Positions 27,767 through 35,471 of a DNA stretch of 48,457 nucleotides are shown here, one piece after another (the first letter of the stretch is position 1; each line of letters starts with the position of its first letter). A model generated the notes under the pieces. It did not search any database. It saw only the letters and a list, made by a program, of their open reading frames with translations, and was not told where the DNA came from. Made by a program: the position numbers and the translations under genes. This stretch comes from Clostridiales bacterium (GTDB lineage: Bacteria > Bacillota > Clostridia > Lachnospirales > Lachnospiraceae): NCBI GenBank assembly GCA_020859995.1, contig JAJBVE010000205.1:1-48457 (forward strand). Reading direction: 5' to 3'.

Positions 27767-28219
27767 TCAATCGAAATTCATCAGTTCTCTCAGATTTTTC
27801 AAAATACTGTCCCTGCGTTTCTGCACAGCCCGGTGTGTCACACCCATTTCCCGCGCGCAGCTTCTCATGCTGACCCCCTCAAAGAAAATCCGGTCAATCA
27901 GCTGCCTGTCCTCCTGCCGCAGCCTGCCAAGCGCATGGTAAAGCTGTTCAGTCAGCAGCTTCCGCATGACGACATCCTCCGCACTTCCTTCCGGCGCTGG
28001 GAATACATCTGCGCAGGATCTGGAATCCTCTCCATACACAATCTTCGGAAGATTCTCCAAACTGCACAGCCCGTTCTTTCTGTCGCGTTCCCTCTGATAC
28101 CGCTCCTGCCTGTCCCCGGCATACCAGCACAGATAGACTTCACGCTCCACCTCGCAGGCTTCCCTTCCTTCCAGCGGGATGAAATAGTGTTCCCGTTCCT
28201 TCGGTGCTTTTCCTGACAT
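27767..28219 (-). CDS. Sigma-70 region-4-like regulator
   Basis: A 150-residue protein whose last 60 residues form a helix-turn-helix like sigma region 4: LGRLRQEDRQLIDRIFFEGV then MRSCAREMGVTHRAVQKRRD. The N-terminal half (REHYFIPLEGREACEVEREV) lacks an evident region 2, so it is not a complete ECF sigma factor. Related sigma-like HTH proteins are common regulators in clostridial conjugative elements. The SD GGAGG is eight bases before ATG 28219. It follows a second, similar regulator with an 80-base gap that contains a nested hairpin (GGGAC/GTCCC). Confidence 0.82.
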   Translation of the reverse strand: MSGKAPKEREHYFIPLEGREACEVEREVYLCWYAGDRQERYQRERDRKNGLCSLENLPKIVYGEDSRSCADVFPAPEGSAEDVVMRKLLTEQLYHALGRLRQEDRQLIDRIFFEGVSMRSCAREMGVTHRAVQKRRDSILKNLRELMNFD

Positions 28220-28302
28220 ATCAATGTCCTCCGTTCGTTCGTCGTAAGGGACATGCTGTCCCTCCGACTAACCCATGCCAGAGGCACCATTTTTCAAGGC
28301 AG

Positions 28303-28914
28303 TCACTCAAATAAATTTAAATTTTTTGCAATTTTCTTCTTCACGTCAGATAAAGTTGTATGGATTGCCTGATGGGATACCCCATAAACAGCTGCAATCT
28401 CCATCAGCGTCATCCCTCCGACGTAATACAGCAGCACAACTTCCTTTTGCCGTTTCGTCAGAAGCGACATCAAAAGAGAAAACGCTTCCCGGCGCAGGTA
28501 GCTCTCCTCCGGTGATTCCACAATGCCGGGTGCTGTGTCAGATACGCCAATCGCTCCGTCATACGGACACTCGTTATCCTCCACCTTTACGTTCCGGTTA
28601 TGTGTCAGCCTGTCCTCACCCTCCAGCACAAGGCGCACCCACCATTCCGCGTCCTGAAAGAATTCTTCTGTCAGATAATCCACGCCCCTCCTGCCGAAGT
28701 ACGCATAGCCGCCGCAGTAATCCACGCGGAAAACTGTCTCGCTTCCTTCCGCTTCATAAAGCGCGAAGCCGTTTTCATAAACCGTCAGCCTGCCGCCGTC
28801 CTTTGTCTCCAGATAAGCCGCAACCGGACTTGTCCCTGCTTTCAGCCGTGACGGGGTAGGCATTGCCTTACCAAATGTCCCGCTGATCTTTCCTGTCAAT
28901 TCCTGTAATGTCAT
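28303..28914 (-). CDS. Sigma-70 region-4-like regulator
   Basis: The 203-residue product has an N-terminal domain of unknown type (TSPVAAYLETKDGGRLTVYE, FRVDYCGGYAYFGRRGVDYL) and a C-terminal sigma region 4 HTH (LLTKRQKEVVLLYYVGGMTL, IAAVYGVSHQAIHTTLSDVK). The start at 28914 is chosen because AAAGGAGC precedes it; longer versions have no SD. It is the first gene after a long leader with hairpins, so it is probably regulated at the level of transcript elongation, and its product probably helps express the transfer genes. That last point is inference from position. Confidence 0.82.
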   Translation of the reverse strand: MTLQELTGKISGTFGKAMPTPSRLKAGTSPVAAYLETKDGGRLTVYENGFALYEAEGSETVFRVDYCGGYAYFGRRGVDYLTEEFFQDAEWWVRLVLEGEDRLTHNRNVKVEDNECPYDGAIGVSDTAPGIVESPEESYLRREAFSLLMSLLTKRQKEVVLLYYVGGMTLMEIAAVYGVSHQAIHTTLSDVKKKIAKNLNLFE

Positions 28915-29160
28915 CTCTGTTTGCTCCTTTCGTTCTTCCGAATTTCCGGAGCAAAAAAGATGGGCGATGTGCATCAAAGACCTGCGCGAAACAGCGCAGA
29001 AAAGAAAACAGCCCACAGGGAAATCCCCCACAGGCTAAAAAAGCGCAATAAAAGAAAGGGGAGTTTCCACACCGTGGCAGGAAAAATCCTGCGCACGGTA
29101 TTCCTATCCTCTTGCTCCTATTGCAACTCGGAGAAATGATATTTATTTTAAAAATTATAA
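28915..29160. other. Leader region with a large hairpin; no gene seen
   Basis: This is the untranslated region before the sigma-like gene at 28914. On the minus strand an extended hairpin (ACCGTG and GCAGGA on one side, TCCTGC and CACGGT on the other; 29071-29099) is visible, plus a duplicated CCTGTGGG near 29010-29035. No good coding sequence was found on either strand. Confidence 0.5.
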
Positions 29161-29250
29161 TTACAATCGTTTAAAACACTGCCTGAAACACAAAAAGCCG
29201 AGGCAGATATAACAATGCGAAATCTTTACGAAATGACCCGCGATTGCCAT
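29161..29250 (-). CDS. Possible 29-residue leader peptide
   Basis: An ORF from ATG 29250 to TAA 29161 preceded by GGGGAGGGT (spacing short). It encodes a Cys/Phe-rich peptide (MAIAGHFVKISHCYICL at the N-terminus). It overlaps the putative attenuator hairpin, so ribosomes translating it would melt the terminator. Whether it is translated is unknown. Confidence 0.35.
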   Translation of the reverse strand: MAIAGHFVKISHCYICLGFLCFRQCFKRL

Positions 29251-29266
29251 ACCCTCCCCGGCTTTT
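29193..29266 (-). terminator. Attenuator-like hairpin in the leader of the sigma-like gene
   Basis: On the minus strand AAAAGCCGGGG (29256-29266) pairs with CCTCGGCTTTT (29193-29203) with one G-U pair, followed by TG. It would work as a terminator between the putative promoter near 29394 and the sigma-like gene, and one short ORF starts in its loop while another ends two bases before it. Confidence 0.5.
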
Positions 29267-29267
29267 A

Positions 29268-29318
29268 TCATAAGATTACTACTTTGAAATCATCTACCCT
29301 GCTCCTCATAGGCATCAT
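29268..29318 (-). CDS. Possible 16-residue leader peptide
   Basis: ATG-ATG-CCT-ATG directly follows AGGAAGGAG, and the frame ends with TGA at 29268, just before the attenuator-like hairpin. The third Met (29309) has the best spacing to the SD. The order short ORF then terminator is the usual layout of translation-controlled attenuation. Confidence 0.35.
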   Translation of the reverse strand: MMPMRSRVDDFKVVIL

Positions 29319-29354
29319 CTCCTTCCTGTCCTGAATTTTGCCGTAAAGCAAAAA

Positions 29355-29411
29355 ACGCCCGCCGTGCATCACTTATCCTGCGGTTTGGGACATAGTATAC
29401 ACGGCGGGCGT
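29355..29411 (-). terminator. Terminator of the BTAD regulator gene, with a promoter-like -10 in its loop
   Basis: A perfect 12-bp inverted repeat (CACGGCGGGCGT 29400-29411, ACGCCCGCCGTG 29355-29366) is followed on the minus strand by a TTTTTGC run. It lies about 118 bases past the regulator's stop. The 33-base loop contains TATACT, which could be the start of the next transcript. Confidence 0.6.
29394..29399 (-). promoter_or_regulatory. Putative activator-dependent -10 element (TATACT)
   Basis: TATACT on the minus strand (29399-29394) has no recognisable -35 hexamer 16-18 bases upstream. A direct-repeat array begins 22 bases upstream, an arrangement expected of an activator-dependent promoter that would drive the sigma-like genes. 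Confidence 0.4.
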
Positions 29412-29421
29412 TACACGGCGC

Positions 29422-29515
29422 GTTATATGAAAGTTATATGAAAGTGTTATTTCTTATGATTTTACGATTCGTGTTATATGATAGTCATATGGTGCGTTAC
29501 ATGGACGTTATACGA
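29422..29515. repeat. Direct repeats GTTATATGA spaced by about 11 bp
   Basis: Copies or near copies of GTTATATGA begin at 29422, 29433, 29473, 29484 (GTCATATGG), 29496 (GTTACATGG) and 29507 (GTTATACGA), with a weaker one at 29446. The 11-12 bp spacing puts them on one face of the helix. OmpR/SARP-type regulators bind such arrays, and a gene for one lies immediately beside it. Confidence 0.6.
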
Positions 29516-29528
29516 CACATCAGACCGT

Positions 29529-30839
29529 TTATCCGGCAGCCATCAGGCCCTCCAGAACCTGATATTCTTCTGCCAACAGCAATGACTTTGCCGCTTCCAG
29601 ATGGTGCCTTGCAATCGTCACCGCACCCTGTTTCCAAAATGCTTTTATCGTCCAGAAAATGATGTTCGGACAGCCCGGCTCCACGTTTTCTGCCATCGCT
29701 GCGTAATCATGCAGCGTCTTAAAATCTCCCTCCGAATACAGCATTTTCAAAAGATCATTTACCGCATCCAGATACATCATCCGGTATCTGGACGCATATC
29801 CCATCTGCCAGTGTTCCGCAGCCCCGCTGGGGAACAGGCTCCCTCTGTAAAGGGCAATCGCTTTCTTTAACTGCACGATCTTCTGGCTGTCAAAGGCAAG
29901 GTGCGCCGCTTCCCGGATTATACTTTCAAACTGCTCATAGTCTGTGCGTATTTTCAGTTCCGGGTTAATGCGATATCCATTCGATGTTGTCACAAGAAGT
30001 TCCTCATCGTCCTGTGCAAGCAGCTGAAATGTCTTCCGGAAACGGTAGGTAAGCGCCCTTACCTTGCCGCCCGGATCATCGGATTCCACATCCGGCCAGA
30101 GCTTTTCCGCAATCATCCTTGCCGGCATCGCCCTGTCGCGGTTCATCATCAGCAGAAACAGCAGCCTGCCGCTTAAGGGTGATTTTAAAGCTGCCTCATC
30201 CAACGTTCCCTGCGCCGTGCGGATTTCCATCCCGCCAAAGAAATTCACTTCCACATCGGCATCTTTCCATGCGCTGTTATCCGATGCTTTCAGCTTCATC
30301 CGGTCAAGCCGTTTCTGTTCATTGATCTCTGACACAAGCACATAAGACAATATCCGGAGGAATTCCGGTTTATCCTTATAACGGCTGGCATTGCGCAACA
30401 ACATAAAGCCCCGTTCCCGTTTACAGTACGGCACGGCAAGCAGCGATCTCGTCCGCATCTCCTTACAGATTGCATATTCCTCCGGCCTTGTTTCCCGTAT
30501 ATCTTCCATATCTGTTACTATGATTGGATAATTCTCCTCCAGTGCTTTCTTCCAGTTCGGGAAAATCCCGTTCACTCCCTGCTCTGCCAAAGCCGTCTCC
30601 GTCATCCCTGCCGTTTTCCGGTCATACCACCAAAGCGGCATCCAGTACTCCATCTTCACATCCACGTCAAGCACACCACACCAATCCGCGTCATAAAACT
30701 CACACGCTGCCATCAGCGCATTTATCCCGATTTCTTTCGGATCTCTGGCATCCGATAACCTGTGTGCCAGTTCTGTCAAACATTTCTTAAACTCCAGAGA
30801 ATACTTCACTTCATCAGTTTCTGCATGAAAAAAAGCCAT
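29529..30839 (-). CDS. GAF-like, winged-helix and BTAD transcriptional activator
   Basis: A 436-residue regulator. Residues about 20-190 resemble a GAF-type sensor (EIGINALMAACEFYDADWCG to RSLLAVPYCKRERGFMLLRN). Residues about 210-300 form an OmpR/PhoB winged helix (VEVNFFGGMEIRTAQG, SGRLLFLLMMNRDRAMPARM, GKVRALTYRFRKTFQLL). The rest is a helical BTAD-like domain (FESIIREAAHLAFDS, YLDAVNDLLKMLYSEGDFK). SARP/BTAD proteins activate promoters by binding 11-bp-periodic direct repeats, and such an array lies just past its stop codon. The start at 30839 is fixed by AGGAGG. The signal it senses is unknown. It probably controls the transfer region; that is inference. Confidence 0.8.
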   Translation of the reverse strand: MAFFHAETDEVKYSLEFKKCLTELAHRLSDARDPKEIGINALMAACEFYDADWCGVLDVDVKMEYWMPLWWYDRKTAGMTETALAEQGVNGIFPNWKKALEENYPIIVTDMEDIRETRPEEYAICKEMRTRSLLAVPYCKRERGFMLLRNASRYKDKPEFLRILSYVLVSEINEQKRLDRMKLKASDNSAWKDADVEVNFFGGMEIRTAQGTLDEAALKSPLSGRLLFLLMMNRDRAMPARMIAEKLWPDVESDDPGGKVRALTYRFRKTFQLLAQDDEELLVTTSNGYRINPELKIRTDYEQFESIIREAAHLAFDSQKIVQLKKAIALYRGSLFPSGAAEHWQMGYASRYRMMYLDAVNDLLKMLYSEGDFKTLHDYAAMAENVEPGCPNIIFWTIKAFWKQGAVTIARHHLEAAKSLLLAEEYQVLEGLMAAG

Positions 30840-30890
30840 TACAGCCGTCCTCCTGTTCCAAAATCGTATTTTTCCCTCCCAAAAAAGGGC

Positions 30891-30930
30891 AAAAAACAGG
30901 GACAACAAGCAAAAACGCCCGCCGTCCCTG
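30891..30930 (-). terminator. Rho-independent terminator of the XRE regulator gene
   Basis: CAGGGAC (minus strand, 30930-30924) pairs with GTCCCTG (30903-30897) and is followed by six T (30896-30891). It separates the XRE gene from the BTAD regulator gene. Confidence 0.7.
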
Positions 30931-30948
30931 CGTTTTTTCTTCTGTTTC

Positions 30949-31341
30949 TTATACCGTCAGTTCTTTTGCTAATGTCTCCTTCATCTGGTCATGATAACGA
31001 ACAAGGCGCTTCAAAAAATCATATGTCATATCCAGCATCGGCTGGTCACACTGCACCAGCAACGGATAAATCAGCTCGTCTGCCTTTGTCTGCGGTTTCG
31101 CCGCCGGATTATCCATGACAAAATAGTCAAGGCTCTTACCCGTCACTATGCTGATTTTGTAAAGCAGTTCAAGAGAAATCCCGATCTTTCCCTGCTCCAC
31201 ATTGGATAAATGTGTGGGTGTGCAATCACAGAGGTCCGCCATTGCTTTCTGTGTTTTATGTACCGCCTTACGCGCTGTTTTAACACGCTTCCCAAGCTTC
31301 ACAGCATCAAGCTCAATCTCGTCAATTCTCTGCTCTGTCAT
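30949..31341 (-). CDS. XRE family helix-turn-helix regulator
   Basis: A 130-residue protein with an N-terminal Cro/C1-type HTH (LGKRVKTARKAVHKTQKAMA, DLCDCTPTHLSNVEQGKIGI, SLELLYKISIVTGKSLDYFV) and a helical C-terminal part probably used for dimerisation. The start at 31341 has SD GGGGAGG; the longer upstream frame has none. It is divergent from the tyrosine recombinase gene, and the shared upstream region has several palindromes, so it may repress itself and the recombinase. Confidence 0.88.
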   Translation of the reverse strand: MTEQRIDEIELDAVKLGKRVKTARKAVHKTQKAMADLCDCTPTHLSNVEQGKIGISLELLYKISIVTGKSLDYFVMDNPAAKPQTKADELIYPLLVQCDQPMLDMTYDFLKRLVRYHDQMKETLAKELTV

Positions 31342-31384
31342 TGCATTTCCACCTCCCCTTTGCACCTGTCTTCCATTTTTTACC

Positions 31385-31408
31385 ATTATATCGAAACACC
31401 TCTTTCAT
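31385..31408 (-). promoter_or_regulatory. Putative promoter of the XRE regulator gene
   Basis: A consensus TATAAT on the minus strand (31390-31385) with a weak TTCCAA-like -35 at 17-bp spacing, about 45 bases before the start codon. Confidence 0.45.
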
Positions 31409-31426
31409 TGGAATAATGTATAATTT

Positions 31427-31534
31427 AAGTGTTGATGTGACACTTCATTTTTTACGTGAAAAATTTGTGTTCTGACATAAAAAATCATGTTAGACATGAA
31501 ATAATACGACATTTGCCGCGAAAATCCGCGGCAA
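31427..31534. promoter_or_regulatory. Palindrome cluster between divergent regulator and recombinase genes
   Basis: The 336-bp gap between the XRE gene and the recombinase gene contains AAGTGTTGATGTGACACTT (31427-31445, 6-bp arms), a TTTTT/AAAAA palindrome around ACGT (31449-31464), CATGT-TAG-ACATG near 31487-31499, and a hairpin TTGCCGCG / CGCGGCAA (31513-31534). The first is the best operator candidate for the XRE protein. The remainder holds the terminator at 31561 and no gene. Confidence 0.45.
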
Positions 31535-31553
31535 TCAGGCGCAAAAAACCGCA

Positions 31554-31601
31554 AAAAAATACCCCTGCCGCGTCCGGTTTTGATGGACGTAAAGCAGGGG
31601 T
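31554..31601 (-). terminator. Leftward terminator upstream of the recombinase gene
   Basis: ACCCCTGC (31561-31568) pairs with GCAGGGGT (31594-31601), with an inner CGTCC/GGACG stem. On the minus strand the hairpin is followed by a T-rich run (31553-31559). It would stop leftward transcripts, including antisense ones from the recombinase side, before the conjugative element. A plus-strand mRNA for the recombinase would also carry the hairpin in its leader. Confidence 0.5.
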
Positions 31602-31677
31602 AATATTACTTGCGGTTCCTTGCACAAACCATTATTCTCTTTTCATCAGCATTACAAACAGAAAGAAGGACACTCCT

Positions 31678-32598
31678 ATGGAACTACAAACCTGTATCAG
31701 TGAGTATCTGGCATACTGTAAAGACCAGAAACGTCTGGACGGCAAGACCTTAAAGGCATACCGGATAGACCTCACACAATTTTCGGCAGCAATCAGCCCG
31801 GACGATACCGACGCCATCGCTCCGGCAGTCATTGAGAAATATATTTCCGGCCTCCACCAGAATTATAAACCCAAAACAGTAAAACGGAAGATTGCTTCCG
31901 TCAAAGCACTTTTCCATTATCTCGAATTCCGGGACATCATCCTGCTCAACCCGTTTAATAAGATTCAGGTGCGGTTCCGGGAACCTGCCACACTTCCGAA
32001 AACCATCCCTCTCGACGTGGTAGAGATTTTCCTAAAAACAATCTATGACGATTACCATTCAGCCAAGACCGATTACCGGAAGGAGAAATCGCTGCAGAAC
32101 ATCGCTGTGGCTGAAATGCTCTTTTCCACCGGAATCCGGATTTCTGAATTATGCCAGATGAAATCATCATCCATTGACTTAAACAGCGGGAAACTTCTGG
32201 TTGAAGGGAAAGGCAGCAAGGAACGTCGCCTGCAGATTGGAAATGGGGATGTGATAAAGATTTTGAAAGAATATAAACAGGTCTATGCGGAGCGGATCAA
32301 AAAAAGCGGTTATTTCTTCCCCGGTCCGTCCGGCACGGCCATCTCCGACCAGTCTGTGCGCCGGATGATTAAGAAATATGTGAATCAGGCTGCGATTGAA
32401 ATGAAAATCACGCCGCACAAATTCCGTCATACCTTTGCATCGTCCTTACTGGACGCCGGAGTGGATATCCGGTACATCCAGAGTATGCTTGGACATAGCT
32501 CCATCTCGGTGACGGAAATCTACACGCATGTATCGACGGCTAAGCAAAAGGATATTCTGACGAATAAGCATCCGAGGAAAGATTTCAATTTGGAATAG
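31678..32598 (+). CDS. Tyrosine recombinase (XerC/D-like)
   Basis: A 306-residue site-specific recombinase. The N-terminal SAM-like core-binding domain (ISEYLAYCKDQKRLDGKTLK) is followed by the catalytic domain with Arg in STGIRISELCQMK, HKFRHTFASSLLDAGVD (H-x-x-R), the LGHSSISVTEIYTHV box with the second His, and the nucleophilic Tyr in IYTHV. It lacks the arm-binding domain of Tn916-type integrases, so it resembles Xer proteins and DNA invertases more than element integrases. The start at 31678 has SD AGAAGGA; the frame upstream has none. It is the first gene on the plus strand, is followed by a strong terminator, and lies 102 bp from one end of a 32-bp inverted repeat, its probable target. 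Confidence 0.92.
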   Translation: MELQTCISEYLAYCKDQKRLDGKTLKAYRIDLTQFSAAISPDDTDAIAPAVIEKYISGLHQNYKPKTVKRKIASVKALFHYLEFRDIILLNPFNKIQVRFREPATLPKTIPLDVVEIFLKTIYDDYHSAKTDYRKEKSLQNIAVAEMLFSTGIRISELCQMKSSSIDLNSGKLLVEGKGSKERRLQIGNGDVIKILKEYKQVYAERIKKSGYFFPGPSGTAISDQSVRRMIKKYVNQAAIEMKITPHKFRHTFASSLLDAGVDIRYIQSMLGHSSISVTEIYTHVSTAKQKDILTNKHPRKDFNLE

Positions 32599-32614
32599 GG
32601 ATTGACAGATAGGA

Positions 32615-32653
32615 AATCAGCCGGCAAATGAGAAAGTTGTCGGCTGATTTTAA
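32615..32653 (+). terminator. Rho-independent terminator of the recombinase gene
   Basis: A 13-bp stem with one G-U pair (AATCAGCCGGCAA / TTGTCGGCTGATT) followed by TTTAAATT. It insulates the flanking inverted-repeat segment from recombinase transcription. Confidence 0.8.
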
Positions 32654-32700
32654 ATTAGAAAACTGCACATATCTATGCAGAATAAATATGCGTCAACAAG

Positions 32701-32732
32701 AAAAGTGATGGATAATATTCAATTATCCGTCA
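32701..32732. repeat. Left copy of an exact 32-bp inverted repeat; putative recombination site
   Basis: This 32-bp sequence recurs without mismatch in reverse complement at 36646-36677. Inside it is a dyad, GGATAATATTCAATTATCC (32710-32728): 7-bp arms around a 5-bp asymmetric spacer, and about 11-bp arms with one mismatch. That is the shape of a tyrosine recombinase core site. A further 8-bp dyad (ATGCGTCA 32688-32695, TGACGCAT 32740-32747) surrounds only this copy. Confidence 0.8.
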
Positions 32733-32763
32733 TATATCATGACGCATGGATGGGGATTCAAAT

Positions 32764-35430
32764 ATGAATATATCTTCTTATGATAGAGGACATGGTTTTG
32801 AAAAGACCGTTGTAGAGATTTTATACGCAACCGATGCATATAAAATTTCCCATTTCGATGGAGGGGCAGACCGTGGACGAGATATTATTGCTACATACAA
32901 AATTGATGGAATGCTATATCATGCAATAGTTCAATGCAAAAATTATAGTAAATCAGTCAATGTCCAGGATATTTCATCCTCTCTTGACTGGGCCAAAATT
33001 CATCGTCCAAATTTGTTCTATCTATGGGTTAACCCCAGACTAACGGTTGATGCAAAAGATTACTTGGAGAATTTTTCTAAAACTTATCATTTACAGATAG
33101 ATTATGAAGAAAATGAAAACATAGAATTATATATGAAAGCTATTAAGGATGGTAACACCAGTACTATAGATATACTAAAATCCCGAATTATATCTAATCT
33201 CCAAACCTCTATGGCTTTTAAACAGCCGCTATTTTCTGAAAACGATTGCTATTTGGTGGATCGTGAAATAGTATCTGGCGTATTAAAGGATGATTCATAC
33301 AAGTCATTTTATGTGCAAGGGGTGTCCTGTTGTGGAAAAACACAACTGTTAAAAAATGTAGCCATGTTTTATTATGACCAAAATTATAAAGTATTTTGGT
33401 TTACATTTCATGATGCTGAACCAGAAGTACAGCTAAAGACATTTTGGGAATCTTTTGCCCTATTCTCATGCTTAGAATGCGGAAATCATAACTTAAATCA
33501 CTACTTTGAATCCTTTGGATATCATCATACCATACAACTCAATACTCTTGTTTTACAGCTTTTGGCAAAAAATAAAATAGCTATTTTTATTGACGATGTT
33601 CATAAGTGCCGCGTTAATGAGCTTGTTGATTTTTTCTGTACACTAATTGAGAAGAAAACCTGTGTGGTATTTTTTGTAGGTTGGTTTAATATCTTTGATA
33701 ATTCTCCTCTTATCCAAAAATCCATGAAAAGTATTATTTTGGACGGTTTGGATGCTGATAATTTAAGTAAAATCATAACACATAATACCGGAAAAGCGAA
33801 TTATGCTGTGGCACTAAAAATAGAGCAGGAATATAATGGGTTGCCAGGATTTGCAGCAATTGTTGATGAAGGAACAGATGCGGAAGACTTTGAGTCGGAT
33901 ACGACATTCCTTTTCTCGCTACTGGATTGTCTGTCTGAAGAAGAAAAAATAGCACTTTTTTCTTTTATAGGCTCTTCTTCCCCATTGCCGGAGACATTAT
34001 TTGCAAATTGTGGATACTATGAAGCATTTCAATCACTTTTGCGAAAAAAATTGATTCTGAAGCAGGAAAGAGGCTATGTAATTCATGAAAAATATGGTTT
34101 GATACTAAAGTCTTACCCATTAGATAAAAAAACTCAGGAATCTGTTATTAAAGTTCTGCGCAGTTATTGCAAAAATGACAGTCACATAGTTTTAGATATA
34201 GCTTTAACCTATATTCATTCCGGAGATGCTGAACAAGCGCTTAAAACTTTAAATGCTTATTTCGATATACTTTTACATCAGCAGTCAGCTATTGAAGTAT
34301 TAGCATTATATCAGGAAATTGAAAAAAATCATACAACCTCTGTGGCAAGAAGAAATATTATGCTGCACAAGGCAATTCTGGAAGAAAGATGTGAAAATTA
34401 TTCTCTCAGTCAGATGTATATTGATATTATTAGAAATGCTATTTGGGAGACAAACGAGGAATGGCAACAATTATTTTATGTTGATTTACGTTGCCTGTAC
34501 TTTCAAAACAGTTACGACGCAATATTTGAAAAAATCAAGCAAAATCAAGAATCCATAAAATCATCTGGAGGTAAATTTCTAATCAATATTATGCTTATGG
34601 TAGGCCGCATATACTATATTAGGGGCCTATTTGAAGAAGCGGCATATTTTTACTTGATTGCATATTCAGAAGCCTGTATGATTGGCGATGATATTTTGAT
34701 TGTTAAAATCATACATCGAATTTCTATGGTTGAATTAAAATTAGGTTTCGTCAAAGAAAGTCTTTCAACCTTTTTAAAATTAAAAGACATGGATGCCTTA
34801 ATTACCATCAAACGTAAATCATACATATACTATCGAATCGCGGAATGCGAATACTATTTAGAAGATTACAATAAAGCCTTATATTACAACCATACAAGCA
34901 TGAAAATAAAAGAATCCTTAAATCATAAGAGAGGCGAAATTTTTTGTAGAAGATTAAATGCGAAAATTGCCTTACGGAATGGCGATTACATTAATGCGAC
35001 ATGCGAGGTGACATTGGCAGCAGGAATAGCGCGAGATCTCAATTTACATAAAGAAGAAATTGGGTCAACCATGCTTTATTGCAAAATTTTAAAAGCTGCA
35101 GGGCAAGATATATCTGATGATATATTATCAAAAATCAAACAACACTTTCAGACTTCTGTTGAAGAAAAGAATATCAAACGGTTGCGACAGATAGCTAACA
35201 TTACAAATGATATTTGCGACAGCTTAAGCCATAAAGCGAATGAAGAAATTAACAGAATAGAGTCATTGTTATTACAAGAATTTAACGAACAATCCGCCCC
35301 ATGGAAAAATCGCTTTGTTCCTTGTCTGAAATGGTATGAGATATTAATCAATGACAAAAATTCCATAAGTGAAAATTTGCTTATTAGCGCAGGATTATAT
35401 GATCCATTCATGCAGCGCGTTGAGCAATAA
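32764..35430 (+). CDS. Avs-like STAND NTPase with Mrr-type nuclease and TPR-like repeats
   Basis: An 888-residue protein with three parts. Residues about 5-110 are an Mrr-type PD-(D/E)XK nuclease (FDGGADRGRDII with the acidic residue, then AIVQCKNYS with Q-x-K). Residues about 160-440 are a STAND/NACHT-like NTPase with Walker A GVSCCGKT (186-193) and Walker B IAIFIDDVH (272-280). The remaining 440 residues are helical TPR-like repeats (ALTYIHSGDAEQALKTLNAY, YYIRGLFEEAAYFYLIAYSE). This is the effector-switch-sensor plan of antiviral STAND proteins (Avs); it is shorter than the well-studied ones. ATG 32746 is also possible but lies in a dyad, and GGGG precedes ATG 32764. The gene is AT-rich, is convergent with the RtcB-like gene, and starts just inside the left inverted repeat. 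I see no clear promoter before it. Confidence 0.85.
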   Translation: MNISSYDRGHGFEKTVVEILYATDAYKISHFDGGADRGRDIIATYKIDGMLYHAIVQCKNYSKSVNVQDISSSLDWAKIHRPNLFYLWVNPRLTVDAKDYLENFSKTYHLQIDYEENENIELYMKAIKDGNTSTIDILKSRIISNLQTSMAFKQPLFSENDCYLVDREIVSGVLKDDSYKSFYVQGVSCCGKTQLLKNVAMFYYDQNYKVFWFTFHDAEPEVQLKTFWESFALFSCLECGNHNLNHYFESFGYHHTIQLNTLVLQLLAKNKIAIFIDDVHKCRVNELVDFFCTLIEKKTCVVFFVGWFNIFDNSPLIQKSMKSIILDGLDADNLSKIITHNTGKANYAVALKIEQEYNGLPGFAAIVDEGTDAEDFESDTTFLFSLLDCLSEEEKIALFSFIGSSSPLPETLFANCGYYEAFQSLLRKKLILKQERGYVIHEKYGLILKSYPLDKKTQESVIKVLRSYCKNDSHIVLDIALTYIHSGDAEQALKTLNAYFDILLHQQSAIEVLALYQEIEKNHTTSVARRNIMLHKAILEERCENYSLSQMYIDIIRNAIWETNEEWQQLFYVDLRCLYFQNSYDAIFEKIKQNQESIKSSGGKFLINIMLMVGRIYYIRGLFEEAAYFYLIAYSEACMIGDDILIVKIIHRISMVELKLGFVKESLSTFLKLKDMDALITIKRKSYIYYRIAECEYYLEDYNKALYYNHTSMKIKESLNHKRGEIFCRRLNAKIALRNGDYINATCEVTLAAGIARDLNLHKEEIGSTMLYCKILKAAGQDISDDILSKIKQHFQTSVEEKNIKRLRQIANITNDICDSLSHKANEEINRIESLLLQEFNEQSAPWKNRFVPCLKWYEILINDKNSISENLLISAGLYDPFMQRVEQ

Positions 35431-35471
35431 GCGCTATGTGCTGTTACCATTTCATTTTGGTTGGGCATTCA

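Noticed and set aside
27443-28216. Plus-strand ORF of 257 codons
   Set aside because: It runs through the structured region and antisense to the sigma-like gene; no SD and no recognisable domain.
29355-29411. Perfect 12-bp inverted repeat as an attachment site
   Set aside because: A following T-run on the minus strand and its place after a stop codon make it a terminator.
29422-29515. Direct repeats as a CRISPR array or plasmid iterons
   Set aside because: Units of 9 bp at 11-bp period are too short for CRISPR, and no initiator gene is adjacent; a regulator site explains them better.
31456-31677. N-terminal extension of the recombinase
   Set aside because: It crosses two hairpins and lacks an SD; the ATG at 31678 has one and the protein there starts like other Xer-type recombinases.
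32688-32747. ATGCGTCA/TGACGCAT dyad as part of the long inverted repeat
   Set aside because: It surrounds only the left copy and is missing at the right copy, so it is not part of the repeated unit; it may be an accessory site.
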